Source: Bacteroidales bacterium
GTDB taxonomy: Bacteria; Bacteroidota; Bacteroidia; Bacteroidales; UBA3824
Reading direction: 5' to 3'
Assembly (NCBI GenBank): GCA_017412115.1
Contig: JAFPYR010000128.1
Span: 1 to 64,000 of the forward strand
DNA: 64,000 nt
Shown here: positions 39,058 through 50,000 of the stretch, one piece after another
How the letters are laid out: each line of letters starts with the position of its first letter
How positions within the stretch are numbered: position 1 is the stretch's first letter
Made by a program: the position numbers and the translations under genes
Notes under the pieces: generated by a model
The model's input: the letters and a program-made list of their open reading frames with translations, nothing else
Told to the model about the DNA's origin: nothing
Databases searched by the model: none

Positions 39058-40131
39058 TTATTTTTTAGGCGGCAATATCTCTCCGTCATCAGAAATTTGC
39101 GGCAAATTGTCGTAAATATCCTCTTTCGTTAAATTCTGAATTACTTGAATTACACGTTTTTGCGAATCAATATGCGGACCTTTGTTAGGCGGTTTGATTT
39201 GGTAAGTCGGGATAATTTGGGCTGAAATAAAATTACCCGTTTCTTTATCAATTTTAACACGGAAAATAGGAGCAAGACCGTTAACACCTTTGATGTTGAT
39301 GTTGCTGTATGTTGCAAAATTTCCCATGCTGTAAGCGATAAATTTACCTTTATAAACCTCCACAGCTCTTGTAACGTGAGGACCGTGTCCTAAAACGATG
39401 TCGGCACCTGCATCAATAACCTCGTGACTAAAAGCATAAACGTTGCCTCGGTTTTGACCTAAAAATGTTTCGTATTTTCTTGGTACGTGCTGATAATTAG
39501 CACCTTCAGCACCTCCGTGAAAAGATACGATAACGATTTGACACGAGTCTTCCTTTAGTTTTTTTACCAAAGCGCGGGCGTTGGCATGGTCTGTTATCTG
39601 AATTGTTCCTTGGTTTGGAGCAAAAGCACAAAATCCGTATTTTATGCCGTTTACAACAAACTCTGCAACAGGTTTTTCTGTAAAACCTGCCCAATTGATT
39701 TCAAGACTGTCCAAGAGGTGTTTCGCATTGGTTTTGCCTAATTCACCGAAATCCCCGCTATGATTGTTTGCAACGCTGACAAGATTAAAACCTGCATCTT
39801 TGAAACATTTAGCGTATTTTTTCGGCATACCGAAAGTAAAACACGTTTTTGGGTCGTTACAGTTTTTTGCTCCGGTTTTGGTGTCGGTAAAAGTACCTTC
39901 TACGTTACAAAAAACAATGTCCGAATTCTCAAAATACGGTTTTACTTCGTCTAACAAATGACTTGCATCGTTGTTTGGCGGACAATACGACATATCCGGC
40001 ACAATACTGCCCAACATTATATCACCGACAGCTGTAATTGTCAGCGTATCAACTTTTTGGATTGTGTCTTGGGCGTATGTGCCGCTGCAAAACATTGCTG
40101 CTGAAAAAACAGTAAATAAAAGTTTTTTCAT
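39058..40131 (-). CDS. CapA-family (PGA_cap) secreted metallophosphatase-like protein
   Basis: This 357-aa exported protein has a signal peptide (MKKLLFTVFSAAMFCSGTYAQ) and the PGA_cap fold (PF09587): GDIMLGS, NVEGTF, ANNHSGDFG, SFHGGAEG and GHGPHVTRAVEVY, the metal-binding blocks of calcineurin-like enzymes. Relatives help make poly-gamma-glutamate capsules, but most Bacteroidota copies have unproven roles. A GTG six codons upstream is an alternative start. It lies 20 bp downstream of the malic enzyme gene on the same strand and is probably co-transcribed. Confidence 0.85.
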   Translation of the reverse strand: MKKLLFTVFSAAMFCSGTYAQDTIQKVDTLTITAVGDIMLGSIVPDMSYCPPNNDASHLLDEVKPYFENSDIVFCNVEGTFTDTKTGAKNCNDPKTCFTFGMPKKYAKCFKDAGFNLVSVANNHSGDFGELGKTNAKHLLDSLEINWAGFTEKPVAEFVVNGIKYGFCAFAPNQGTIQITDHANARALVKKLKEDSCQIVIVSFHGGAEGANYQHVPRKYETFLGQNRGNVYAFSHEVIDAGADIVLGHGPHVTRAVEVYKGKFIAYSMGNFATYSNINIKGVNGLAPIFRVKIDKETGNFISAQIIPTYQIKPPNKGPHIDSQKRVIQVIQNLTKEDIYDNLPQISDDGEILPPKK

Positions 40132-40151
40132 AAAAGTTTTTTTGTTCACTT

Positions 40152-42437
40152 TTATTTTTTCTTTTGTTTATCCGTAATAGCGTCGATGACAGCTACCGCA
40201 ACGATATTTACGATGTCGTTTACCGAAGATTCAAAATCGATGAAGTGAATCGGTTTGTTAAGACCCATTTGGATAGGACCGATAAGTTCAACGTTTTTGT
40301 TCATTGCCGCTAACATCTTATAACTTGTGTTTGCACTACCTAAGTTCGGGAAAATGAGCGTATTGACAACTTTTCCTTTAAGACGGTTGAACGGGAATGT
40401 TTTGTCGCGCAGTTCGTCGTCGATTGCAAAATTAACCTGCATTTCACCGTCGATGTCGAGTTCAGGCATTTGAGAATGAACGATTTCAACGGCTTGATGA
40501 ACGGTTGCCGGAGTTCCGACCTCGTCAGCACCGAAGTTAGAATACGAAAGCATTGCGATAACGGGTTCGTGGTTGAAGAATTTTACCGTATGAGCCGCAA
40601 GTTTTGCCGTATCAACCAAAGTATCAACATCCGGGTGGCGGTTAATCAAAGTGTCAGCCAAGAAGAAAGTACCTTTTTCGGAGTTAAGAATATGCATTGT
40701 TCCGAAATGAGTGAAACCTTCTTTTATACCGATAACGTCTTTTGCAACCTGAATCGTATCTCTGTAACGGGTGTAAACGCCGGTAATGAAAGCATCAGCC
40801 TCGCCGGTTTCTACCATCATCATACCGAAATAGTTGCGGTCAAACATTTTATCGTTTGCCTCTTGGAATGTCATACCGTTGCGCTGACGTTTTTCAGCAA
40901 GGATTTTTGCAAATTTTTCACGGCGGTCTGCTTCACGGTCTGCACGCAGGTTGATAATTTCAATACCATCGAGATTGAGTTCAAGTTCGGTAGCTATTTT
41001 TGTAATTTTTTCGGTGTTACCAAGCAAAATCGGGAAACAAATACCTTCGTTTTTAGCTTCAACGGCAGCTTTCAACATATTGGGGTGAATACCCTCTGCG
41101 AAAACCACTCTTTGAGGATTTTGTTTTGCAATATTGAAAAGTTGAGCTGAAAGTTTTGATTCATAGCCCATTAATTCTTTCAAATGCTGACGGTAAGCGT
41201 CCCAATCCTCAATTTTCTTTCTTGCAACTCCTGATTCTATTGCAGCCTTTGCAACAGCTGAAGAAACCTCAGTGATAAGTCTGGGATCAACGGGTTTTGG
41301 AATAAAATATGACGGACCGAATGTCAAATTATTAACATTATAAACCTTGTTAACAACATCGGGAACTCTTTGTTTTGCGAGGTTTGCAATAGCGTAAACG
41401 GCAGCGAGTTTCATCTCTTCGTTGATAGCCGTTGCAGCAACATCCAATGCACCGCGGAAAATGTACGGAAAACCGATAACGTTGTTGATTTGGTTAGGAT
41501 AATCGCTTCTGCCGGTAGACATCAAAACATCGGGTCTTGAGGCCATTGCCTCTTCGTATGTGATTTCAGGAACTGGGTTTGCAAGTGCGAAAACGATAGG
41601 TTTTTCTGCCATTGAACGTACCATATCCTGTGTTAAGATATTTCCTTTTGAAAGTCCCAAGAAAACGTCAGAGCCTTTGATAGCCTCTTCCAAGGTGTGA
41701 ACATCGCGTCTTGAGGTTGCAAAGAATTTCTTTTCGGGCGTAAGATTCGGACGGTCGTCGGTGATAACGCCTTTTGAGTCAAGCATTACGATGTTTTCAA
41801 CTTTTGCGCCTAATGCAACGTAAAGTTTTGTACAAGAAATTGCCGCAGCACCAGCACCGTTGACAACGATTTTTACCTCTTCGATTTTTTTGCCGGCAAC
41901 CTCCAAAGCGTTGATAAGACCTGCTGAAGAAATAATTGCCGTTCCGTGTTGATCGTCGTGCATAACGGGAATGTCAAGTTCTTCTTTCAAACGGCGTTCG
42001 ATTTCAAAACATTCGGGGGCTTTGATGTCTTCGAGGTTGATACCGCCGAAAGTCGGAGCTATAGCTTTAACAGCTTGAATAAATTTATCCGGATCTTTTT
42101 CATTGACTTCAATATCGAAAACGTCAATACCGCCATAGATTTTGAAAAGTAAGCCTTTACCTTCCATAACGGGTTTTCCGCTAACTGCGCCTATGTCACC
42201 AAGACCAAGGACAGCAGTACCGTTTGAAATAACGGCAACAAGGTTTCCTTTGTCGGTATATTTATACGCATCGTCGGGGTTTTTCTGAATTTCGAGACAC
42301 GGCTCTGCTACACCGGGCGAATAAGCGAGTGAAAGGTCAGTTTGAGTTCTGTACGGTTTGGTGGGAACGACTTCAATCTTTCCCGGACGGCCTTCTGCAT
42401 GATATTTCAATGCGGCCTCTTTAGTTATCTTTGCCAT
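40152..42437 (-). CDS. maeB: NADP-dependent malic enzyme, MaeB type (malic + phosphotransacetylase-like fusion)
   Basis: This 761-aa protein converts malate to pyruvate and CO2 with NAD(P)H formation. Residues 1-~420 are the malic enzyme: [61 protein letters not shown], and the dinucleotide loop VVNGAGAAA. Residues ~430-761 are a phosphate-acetyltransferase-like domain ([32 protein letters not shown]), which in MaeB enzymes is regulatory (acetyl-CoA response) rather than catalytic. Full length. A minus-strand -7 box TATATTTG lies at 42469-42476. Confidence 0.95.
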   Translation of the reverse strand: MAKITKEAALKYHAEGRPGKIEVVPTKPYRTQTDLSLAYSPGVAEPCLEIQKNPDDAYKYTDKGNLVAVISNGTAVLGLGDIGAVSGKPVMEGKGLLFKIYGGIDVFDIEVNEKDPDKFIQAVKAIAPTFGGINLEDIKAPECFEIERRLKEELDIPVMHDDQHGTAIISSAGLINALEVAGKKIEEVKIVVNGAGAAAISCTKLYVALGAKVENIVMLDSKGVITDDRPNLTPEKKFFATSRRDVHTLEEAIKGSDVFLGLSKGNILTQDMVRSMAEKPIVFALANPVPEITYEEAMASRPDVLMSTGRSDYPNQINNVIGFPYIFRGALDVAATAINEEMKLAAVYAIANLAKQRVPDVVNKVYNVNNLTFGPSYFIPKPVDPRLITEVSSAVAKAAIESGVARKKIEDWDAYRQHLKELMGYESKLSAQLFNIAKQNPQRVVFAEGIHPNMLKAAVEAKNEGICFPILLGNTEKITKIATELELNLDGIEIINLRADREADRREKFAKILAEKRQRNGMTFQEANDKMFDRNYFGMMMVETGEADAFITGVYTRYRDTIQVAKDVIGIKEGFTHFGTMHILNSEKGTFFLADTLINRHPDVDTLVDTAKLAAHTVKFFNHEPVIAMLSYSNFGADEVGTPATVHQAVEIVHSQMPELDIDGEMQVNFAIDDELRDKTFPFNRLKGKVVNTLIFPNLGSANTSYKMLAAMNKNVELIGPIQMGLNKPIHFIDFESSVNDIVNIVAVAVIDAITDKQKKK

Positions 42438-42575
42438 TTTATAATTTTATTTTTAAACTAATTTTCGGCAAATATATTTATTTCTTTGCAAATTTTACTA
42501 ATTTTGTATGTAATTTTTATGTAAAAATATTTGTATAATTGTATATTTATACAGTTAGCGGTTCAAAATAAGGTA

Positions 42576-42583
42576 TAATTTTG
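42576..42583 (+). promoter_or_regulatory. -7 box for the HExxH protein gene
   Basis: TAATTTTG; its position excludes the in-frame TTG at 42581 as a start and supports ATG 42602. Confidence 0.5.
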
Positions 42584-42601
42584 CAAAAAAAAAGAATCTA
42601 T

Positions 42602-43426
42602 ATGAAAAAAATATTTCTAATTCTTGCGTTTTTCTTGCAAGTTATTAATTGTTGTTCTCAAAAAATATCTCCCGATTATGATTACCGCAATATCGGCAGT
42701 GCTAAAAAATTAAGCGGAAAAACCTACGTTTTAGTGCTTTTTGTTTCTTATAAATATGCTCAGGATTGGACGAAGGAGGAGATGGACGAATTTTATCAAA
42801 AAATTTTTAATGCTTTTTCGTGGTTGAAGAAATCCGCTAAAAAATATAATTCTGAAGTTGATTTTTCGCTTTTTGTTTTGGGCGATAATGAAAAAATAAA
42901 AATGGATTATATTCCGCAAGGTCCGTTTGAGGGTGCGTATTCTACCGAAATGTTAAAACACGCAATGTATGAGGCTGATTATGATAAAAAATTTGATTTT
43001 GAGGAATATGCACATCAGACAATCGGGAGTGATAATTGTGTCGTTTATGTCTGTTGCAATACTTACGGACGCAGTTTTGCGCTGCCGGTGAGCCTGAATT
43101 TTTTTGATTATTATAAAAAAAACGGAACAAACCGCGACCTTTTGGAAGGATGTGTGCTTTACAAAGGTTTTGATTCTCAAAGGCCTTTGTATCCATCTGT
43201 GATTGCTCATGAAACGTTGCATCTTTTCGGGGCCGCCGATTTGTATGACGTTTACGGCGGTGATGATTCCGTATTGGACAAAAAAATGCAACGTTATTTT
43301 CCTACTTCCATAATGCGGCGTACTCCTTATAATATTGAAGATGCCGAGGTTGATAAATTAACAGCCTTTCTTGTCGGAATTTCAAGCAGTTATGAAAACC
43401 GTTTCGATGAATTTTTAAACCAGTGA
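42602..43426 (+). CDS. Exported HExxH zinc-metalloprotease-like protein
   Basis: This 274-aa protein has a hydrophobic signal ending INCC (possible lipoprotein at Cys17 or Cys18). The diagnostic motif is HETLHLFGAADLYD near residue 205, an HExxHxxGxxD arrangement as in metzincin-like zinc peptidases. The rest is not recognisable; aromatic and Asp/Lys-rich sequence precedes the motif, and TSIMRRTPYN follows, where metzincins have their Met-turn (SIM). No propeptide is evident. It stands alone, and its stop is 4 bp from the stop of the convergent kinase gene. Confidence 0.7.
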   Translation: MKKIFLILAFFLQVINCCSQKISPDYDYRNIGSAKKLSGKTYVLVLFVSYKYAQDWTKEEMDEFYQKIFNAFSWLKKSAKKYNSEVDFSLFVLGDNEKIKMDYIPQGPFEGAYSTEMLKHAMYEADYDKKFDFEEYAHQTIGSDNCVVYVCCNTYGRSFALPVSLNFFDYYKKNGTNRDLLEGCVLYKGFDSQRPLYPSVIAHETLHLFGAADLYDVYGGDDSVLDKKMQRYFPTSIMRRTPYNIEDAEVDKLTAFLVGISSSYENRFDEFLNQ

Positions 43427-43430
43427 TTCA

Positions 43431-46226
43431 TTATATCACAAAGCCGTATTTTCCCATTATGAGTTTGAATTTCGTAATGTTTATCGGTTTTGAAATAAAA
43501 TTTGTACAACCGGCTTTCAAAGCGTTTTCTCTGTCGCTTTGATACGCATTAGCAGTTACGGCGATTATCGGAATTGTTATGCCTTTTCCTCTTAACGTTT
43601 TGGTTGCCCAAAGTCCGTTGTATTCGGGCATGGAAATATCCATTAAAATTATTGCGTAATCTTGTTTTAAAGCTTTTTCTACTGCATCTTTTCCGTTGTA
43701 AGCGCGGTCTATGGTATAATAATCTTTGAGATAAGTCTTTAATAATGAGAAATTTCCGTCTTCGTCCTCAGCTATCAAAATTTTTTTGTTGATAGGTGTT
43801 GTTATAATATCTTCACTTTGCGGGGATTCGTAATCGGTCGGAGCTTTTTCAAAGATTTTGACCTCGCACGGAAACCATGCCCAAAATTTTGAACCGTGTC
43901 CTTCCTCGGATTTAAAACCGACGTAACCGCCTGCACTTTCAATAATTGCTTTGCTTATTGCAAGCCCTAAACCCGAACCTTGAAGATGCGGATCTATTTT
44001 TTCAAAACGGCAGAAAACTTTGTCTCTATGTTCAACAGAAATACCCGAACCCGTATCCTCAACGCTGAAATAAATTCCGTCCTCTTGGTATTTGTAATCC
44101 ATTTTAACATAACCGTTTTCAGTATTTTTCAATGCGTTTGAGACATAATTTCCCATTACTTGTTTTAATCTGTCAATATCGCCGTTGATAATACAATGCG
44201 GATAAGGATTGCTGCATAAAAATTCCGTATTAGGATTTTTTCTGTCCTGATACGTTTCGTAAATATGACGGAACAATTTGGCAAAGTCAAAACTGCTGTA
44301 TGTTAAATCCACATAACCCGCAGCCATTTTGGAGGTGTCCAAAATATTATCCAAAAGTTCCAAAAGCATATTGTTGTTTTGCCTTATAATATCGTAATAC
44401 GATTTCATTTTTTCCGATTTGTTTTCTTTTGCCATAAGTTCGGAAAAACCGCAAATCGCATTCAAAGGCGTGCGTATTTCGTGATTTATGTTGTTTAAGA
44501 ATGCTGATTTCAATTTGTCGGAGCGTTCAGCATTGTTTTTAGCCTCTTTGAGTTGTTCTATCGTGGAGCGCAATTCTGAATCGTTGATGGCACTACTGAT
44601 AATGTATTTTCTGCCTTGCATATCCGTAAAAAGCGTTTTGGTGATGTGCAGGGAATATTTTACGTCGTTGAGAGTAAATTCCGTGTCAAAGGACACCGAT
44701 TCACCGTCTTTGAGGACTTTGTTGTCCATTATGTAACAGTCTTCCGATATTTTGGTGTGTCCGAAAATTTCAAAATCGTTATGACGTTTTAGAGTGTTTT
44801 GATTCATCTCGGTAATTTCACAGAAATTGTTGCTTGCCATAATGTAGCGGAAATCGTTTTCGGGATCTTTTACGGTCAGCATACACGGAACAGAATTCAT
44901 AATGGTTTTTAAGAAACGGTCGGTATCTTGAGCCGAATTTATAAGTTTGTCCCATTTCGGATTGGAACTTACCACACCTTTATATACAAGAACTTTTCCG
45001 CCTGAAATTTCTTTCGGCGTGATAAAAAACTGACGGTCTGTCCATTCTCCGTTTACACAAAGATTGTAACTCTCTGATGTAGTGATTATTGCACCGTTTT
45101 TTATGCTTGAGATAATCTCTTTATTAACATCCAAATCCTCCGGTTTTATTTTCTTTAAATATTCCTCAAACGGTATTTTTTCTTTTCTGCCCGAGATTAT
45201 GAGTTCATCTTTTTTTACGTCGTAGATGAAACTCGTTATAAAACTTTTATCGGGATTGCTTTCTGTTTTTTGGGATTTAATATTATTGAGAATGGTTCTG
45301 TACGTGATTTTGTTGCAAAGGCCTTCTACCGATACGACTTTCCCGTTTTCAAAAACGCTTCTTACCTCGGTGTTCCAATACGAATAGCCGCCTTCAACGT
45401 TTTCGTCAACGGCTCTTAAAACGAATATCGTATTTTCGGTTTTTCCTTCCATGTGTTTTTGAATGGCATCTTTTAGCATTACGATGTCTTGAGGCACAAA
45501 AAACGAATAAAAATCCTCCAATGAGCAGTAAGCACTCAATCCCGCTTCGTTTAAATATTCCATACAGGAATTTTCGATGTGATAACGCCATATTTTCAGA
45601 AGGTCGAGCGCATTGATTTTGCAGAAAAGCTCTTGTGTATTTTTTTGATATTGCAACAGATGCTCTTGCGGTGTCATGTCAATTACCGTGATAAAAATAT
45701 ACGGTTCGGTATCGGGCGAAATTTTTTGTTTGCTAAAAAAAACATTGAAATATTTCGTGTCGGAATTAATAGATTGATACCATTGTCTGACATCTTCGTT
45801 TTTGAAATCTATTTTAAGGTTTACGCTTCCAGAGTCGGACTCACGGATTTTGTTTATAAGACTTGTGCTGTTTGCAGGAGAGTTCCAAAGCAGGTGAGAG
45901 TCGTCTTTAATATAATTTTCGTCTGTGATTCCGAACAAATTTATGAGTTTTTGGTTCGTGAAAATTCTTCTGCCTTCACTATCGAAAACCGAGACTGCAA
46001 ATTCAACGCTGTTGATGTATCTTGATAAAAAATCCATAAGATTCTCGATACAATAATTTTTCGGGGCAGGACATTCAAGTTTTTGCGATTGACTCTGATG
46101 AGTAATCTTTTCTTGATTGTTGCCATCTTTAATTCTTGTCTGGCGTTTGTCTTTCAAAATTGTTGCAGCAAGTATTGCTAATGCTGCATTTGTTATAACG
46201 AGTGTGAGTAATAATGCCGTATTCAT
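43431..46226 (-). CDS. Hybrid sensor histidine kinase with receiver domain
   Basis: This 931-aa protein has one N-terminal membrane helix (~3-22). Several PAS-like regions follow (~70-180, ~210-310, ~430-550, with FDSEGRRIFTNQKLINLFGI and YIMASNNFCEITEMN). HisKA has its His in NINHEIRTPLNAICGF, then HATPase_c (NYVSNALKNT, DTGSGI, GSGLGLAISK). A C-terminal receiver domain (~815-930) carries ILIAEDEDGN, the phosphoacceptor Asp in ILMDISMPEYNG and the Lys in FISKPI. It may phosphorelay to an unlinked protein. No DNA-binding output. Confidence 0.88.
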   Translation of the reverse strand: MNTALLLTLVITNAALAILAATILKDKRQTRIKDGNNQEKITHQSQSQKLECPAPKNYCIENLMDFLSRYINSVEFAVSVFDSEGRRIFTNQKLINLFGITDENYIKDDSHLLWNSPANSTSLINKIRESDSGSVNLKIDFKNEDVRQWYQSINSDTKYFNVFFSKQKISPDTEPYIFITVIDMTPQEHLLQYQKNTQELFCKINALDLLKIWRYHIENSCMEYLNEAGLSAYCSLEDFYSFFVPQDIVMLKDAIQKHMEGKTENTIFVLRAVDENVEGGYSYWNTEVRSVFENGKVVSVEGLCNKITYRTILNNIKSQKTESNPDKSFITSFIYDVKKDELIISGRKEKIPFEEYLKKIKPEDLDVNKEIISSIKNGAIITTSESYNLCVNGEWTDRQFFITPKEISGGKVLVYKGVVSSNPKWDKLINSAQDTDRFLKTIMNSVPCMLTVKDPENDFRYIMASNNFCEITEMNQNTLKRHNDFEIFGHTKISEDCYIMDNKVLKDGESVSFDTEFTLNDVKYSLHITKTLFTDMQGRKYIISSAINDSELRSTIEQLKEAKNNAERSDKLKSAFLNNINHEIRTPLNAICGFSELMAKENKSEKMKSYYDIIRQNNNMLLELLDNILDTSKMAAGYVDLTYSSFDFAKLFRHIYETYQDRKNPNTEFLCSNPYPHCIINGDIDRLKQVMGNYVSNALKNTENGYVKMDYKYQEDGIYFSVEDTGSGISVEHRDKVFCRFEKIDPHLQGSGLGLAISKAIIESAGGYVGFKSEEGHGSKFWAWFPCEVKIFEKAPTDYESPQSEDIITTPINKKILIAEDEDGNFSLLKTYLKDYYTIDRAYNGKDAVEKALKQDYAIILMDISMPEYNGLWATKTLRGKGITIPIIAVTANAYQSDRENALKAGCTNFISKPINITKFKLIMGKYGFVI

Positions 46227-46411
46227 AATTGGTTATCGTTTTCCTTAGGTTTTCTTTGAATTATTTTTTTGTGCAAGGTAGCAATAATATTTTATTTAAA
46301 AAAATTAATTTCTCTTTTTTATTAAAATAAAATTGTGGTACGCTGTTTGCTTTTTAGGGTATAGGAAAACAGTAAATTTTAATAACTCTATGGTCTTGAT
46401 TAACTAAAAAA

Positions 46412-46885
46412 ATGAAAATTAAATTTGTCGTTATCGGTAAAACCGTGGAGAAATATTTGATTGATGCGTGTAACGAATACGAAAAAAGGATAAAAAAATA
46501 CGTCCGTTTTGAGTATATCGTGCTAAAAGACTTGAAAAATATTTCTGCTCTTACTTTTGACCAAGTCAAAGAGCAGGAGGCAAAACTATTGGAGCCGTAT
46601 ATGAATGAAAATTCGTTCAAAATTATTTTGGACGAACACGGTCAGGAGTATACATCAAAAGATTTTTCAGATTTTTTGGAAAAAAAGATTGCCAATTTGT
46701 CAAAAGATATTACCTTTGTGGTCGGTGGACCTTATGGTTTTGCCCCGAAAGTTGTCTTGAAAGCAGACGGCAAAATATCGCTCTCTAAAATGACTTTCTC
46801 TCATCAGATGGTAAGATTAATCTTTTTGGAGCAGTTGTACCGTGCGTTTACGATTATGCACAATGAGCCGTATCATCACGAGTAA
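46412..46885 (+). CDS. rlmH: 23S rRNA (pseudouridine-1915-N3)-methyltransferase RlmH
   Basis: This 157-aa SPOUT methyltransferase modifies helix 69 of 23S rRNA. Markers: KFVVIGKT at the start, VVGGPYGF (SAM-binding knot), LSKMTFSHQMVRLIFLEQLYRAFTI and the conserved end NEPYHHE. Full length. The gap to the next gene shows no clear terminator. Confidence 0.96.
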   Translation: MKIKFVVIGKTVEKYLIDACNEYEKRIKKYVRFEYIVLKDLKNISALTFDQVKEQEAKLLEPYMNENSFKIILDEHGQEYTSKDFSDFLEKKIANLSKDITFVVGGPYGFAPKVVLKADGKISLSKMTFSHQMVRLIFLEQLYRAFTIMHNEPYHHE

Positions 46886-47010
46886 AAAAAGAAGTGAAAA
46901 ATTGAATTTGGGAATTATTTTATTAAAAAGGAAAAAACTACTCAAGGAAAAAAACTAATTTAAGGGACAACTAACGGATTTTAAGAACCTTTTTTAACAA
47001 GGGAAAACAA

Positions 47011-50000
47011 GTGAAAGAAAAGTTAATAAAATTTCAGTTTCTTATATATGCGGTTATCCTTTTTATAACTGCCTCTGTATTAGAATCATATCTGAGCGGT
47101 CTAAACTCGGGAGGCATCAATGTCGATAGAGTGGAGTCCGTGTTGCACCGTAAGGAGGCGGGATTGGATAGCGCAATCAATTTCATCAAAAACGAAATTG
47201 AGAGCGGGGAAAATCTCGTCAAGGAAAATTCCGTATGGGTTAGTTCGCGGGATTTAACCTACTTAAGGCGGCAGGGTCTTACCGTGCTTGTTTACGAAAA
47301 CGACACGTTAAGATTTTGGACAGACAATACCGCACCTGCTGACCGATTGTATTCGCAATCGGCTCTCAACAACCGTATCGCTAATCTTAACAATGCGTGG
47401 TACGAAATCCGTATGCTTAATAGCGGAAATCTTCGTTATGTTGGTCTTATTTTTATTAAAAACAAATATAATATCAACAACAAATATCTCAAAAACGATT
47501 TTATGCCGGAATTGAATCTGCCATCTTCTGTACAGGTTTCAATGATTCCGCTAAGTTATAGTTTTGATATTAAGGACAAAGAAGACAAGTATATTTTCTC
47601 GTTGGTTCCAACCAATAGTTATGATATTGATTCTAACAGAGTTAATATTGCGGGAATATTGTTTTTTATGGCGTTGCTCTCTCTTTTGATTTATGTTTAT
47701 TCTATAATTGATAATTTTACCAAGAAAGAGGGTAATTCGCTGAAAATCATTGCTATAATTTCAGGCGTTGTGATAGTGGCGTTTATAATGCTGATTTTCA
47801 GATTTCCGTTCAATGTTTATTCTTTGGACTTTTTTGACCCCGTTTATTTTTCCGGACCGGGTATTTTCAGAACAATCGGTGATTTTATTCTGAACGTTAG
47901 TTTTATGTTTGCCGTTGCGGTTTATGTTTTTAAACTCGCTGAATACAAGAGAATTAACGAGAAAATAAAAGAAATGCCCGATTCCAAATTTTTAACGGTT
48001 TGGTTTTCGGTTTTGGGTGCTGTTTTCTTGATTTTCGGCTACTTGTATCACGCTGCAAAACTTCTTGTTAAAGAGAGCAAAATTTCTTTTCAGCTGACAA
48101 ATGTTATTTCGCTTGACATTTTCAGTTATTCGGGTATTTTGATAATGATAATCCTTGTTGGCATTATGATTTATGTTTTGATGCAGCTGACGGGTTATTT
48201 CAGATATTCGATTATAAAGGATTTCAAGAAAACGCTGATTTGTTTTGCTTTAGTTACTGCTCTGCTTTTTATTATAACGGTTTTAATAACGGATTATAAA
48301 ATTGCTTTTGCCTTTTTGTTTTTGATGCTTTTGACGGGCTCTGCTATGCTTACGCATTATCACAAAGCCGAAAAAAGTGTTTATCGTTATATTTTTATGG
48401 TGTTTTTGAGTGCGGTTTTCTCTTGTTTTTTAATAACGGTGACAACCGAAGAAAAACTCACTGAGGATACTAAAAAATTTGTTACATATCCTTCCGACGA
48501 ACACGATCAAATTGCGGAATTGCTGTTGAACGATATTTCCGAAAAACTTCCGAATGACGGCATGATTTCGGACTTTTTGCGCAAAACAGACCGTCAAGTC
48601 GGCGAAATAAAACTTCGTGATTATATTCAGCGTCAGTATTTTAACGGATATTGGAGCAAATATAATTTGAGTATCGGCATTTTGGAATTTGCGCAAGGGG
48701 AGTTGTTTTCAAACTCTGACAGCGAATTTGCAAAAACCGTTAATGAATCGGCTTCGGAGGTCAACGGAACGGGATTTTATTTCGTTGATAAACCCGACGG
48801 CACGATAAGTTATCTTGCGCCTTTGAGGTTTTCGGTTCAGGACAAAATCTGTTATGTCTGCATTTCGCTCGATTTGAAACCCGTACCGCAAGAACTCGGT
48901 TATCCCGAATTGTTAATGGACAAAAATGTTAAGCCTTCTGTTATAAGCGGTTACGATTACGCAAAATATTGTAAAGGCAGAAAAGTTTCTCAAAACGGAG
49001 AGTTTTCTTACGACTTTTCCGATGAGGTTTTTATCGAGGCTTTTGACAAAACTTCCGATACGATAGCCGTTACAAAACTTGCGGATTATGTTCATACGGT
49101 TTATCGTAACGGTGAAAATACGGTTGTGATTTCACGAAAATCTGTTTCGCTTTTGGAAATCGTAACGTGTTTTGCATATTTGTTTATAATTTACATTTTT
49201 GTAATGCTTTTGGTCGTTGTTATACGACTGATTGTAATGCACAACACCGATTATCGTTATCAGATAAAAACGAGATTGATTTTTTCAGTAACCTTTATTT
49301 TAATGCTTTCGTTTGTGTTGATTTGTCTTGGTTCTATATATCTTAATATCAGAACTTTCAGAGAAAATAATGCTCAAAGCATCGACGAAAAAGTTAAAAG
49401 CGTTTACATGGAATTGGAGCATACGTGTTCCGATACGTCAAAATTTCATTCGGTTTGGAATCCTAACGAAAATTCTGCAATGGACGAATATTTGATAGCT
49501 TTATCACATATTTTCTTCATTGACATCAACCTTTATGGTGCTGACGGAGAGTTAGTTGCAACTTCACGTCCGGAAATTTTCAAACAAGGTTTGATTTCAA
49601 CGAGGCTCAATACAAAAGTTTTGCAGGAGTTTGTTATCGAGAGCAAATCGAATTATACTCAAGAGGAAAAAATCGGAAAAATGACATACGCCTCGGCGTA
49701 CATTCCATTTTATAATTCTTCTGACGAATTAGCGGCTTATATCAACTTGCCGTATTTTACCAAGCCCGAGGTTTTGCAAAAAGAACTTGGAACTTTGATT
49801 GTTTCAATCGTGAATTTTTACGTTATCCTGATGATGATTTCAATCGTGATTGCCGTGATAATTTCCGAGAGGATTGTTCACCCGATTAAATTGATTCAGA
49901 ATAAGTTGGAAAAAATAGAACTCGGTAAGCAACACGAAAAGATAGAGTACGGACGCAAAGACGAACTCGGACAACTTGTTGCCGAATACAATAGCATGGC

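Noticed and set aside
40470..41150. 226-aa plus-strand frame opposite the malic enzyme gene
   Set aside because: It lies fully antisense to maeB, has Cys/Phe/His-rich composition typical of a shadow frame and no promoter or family match.
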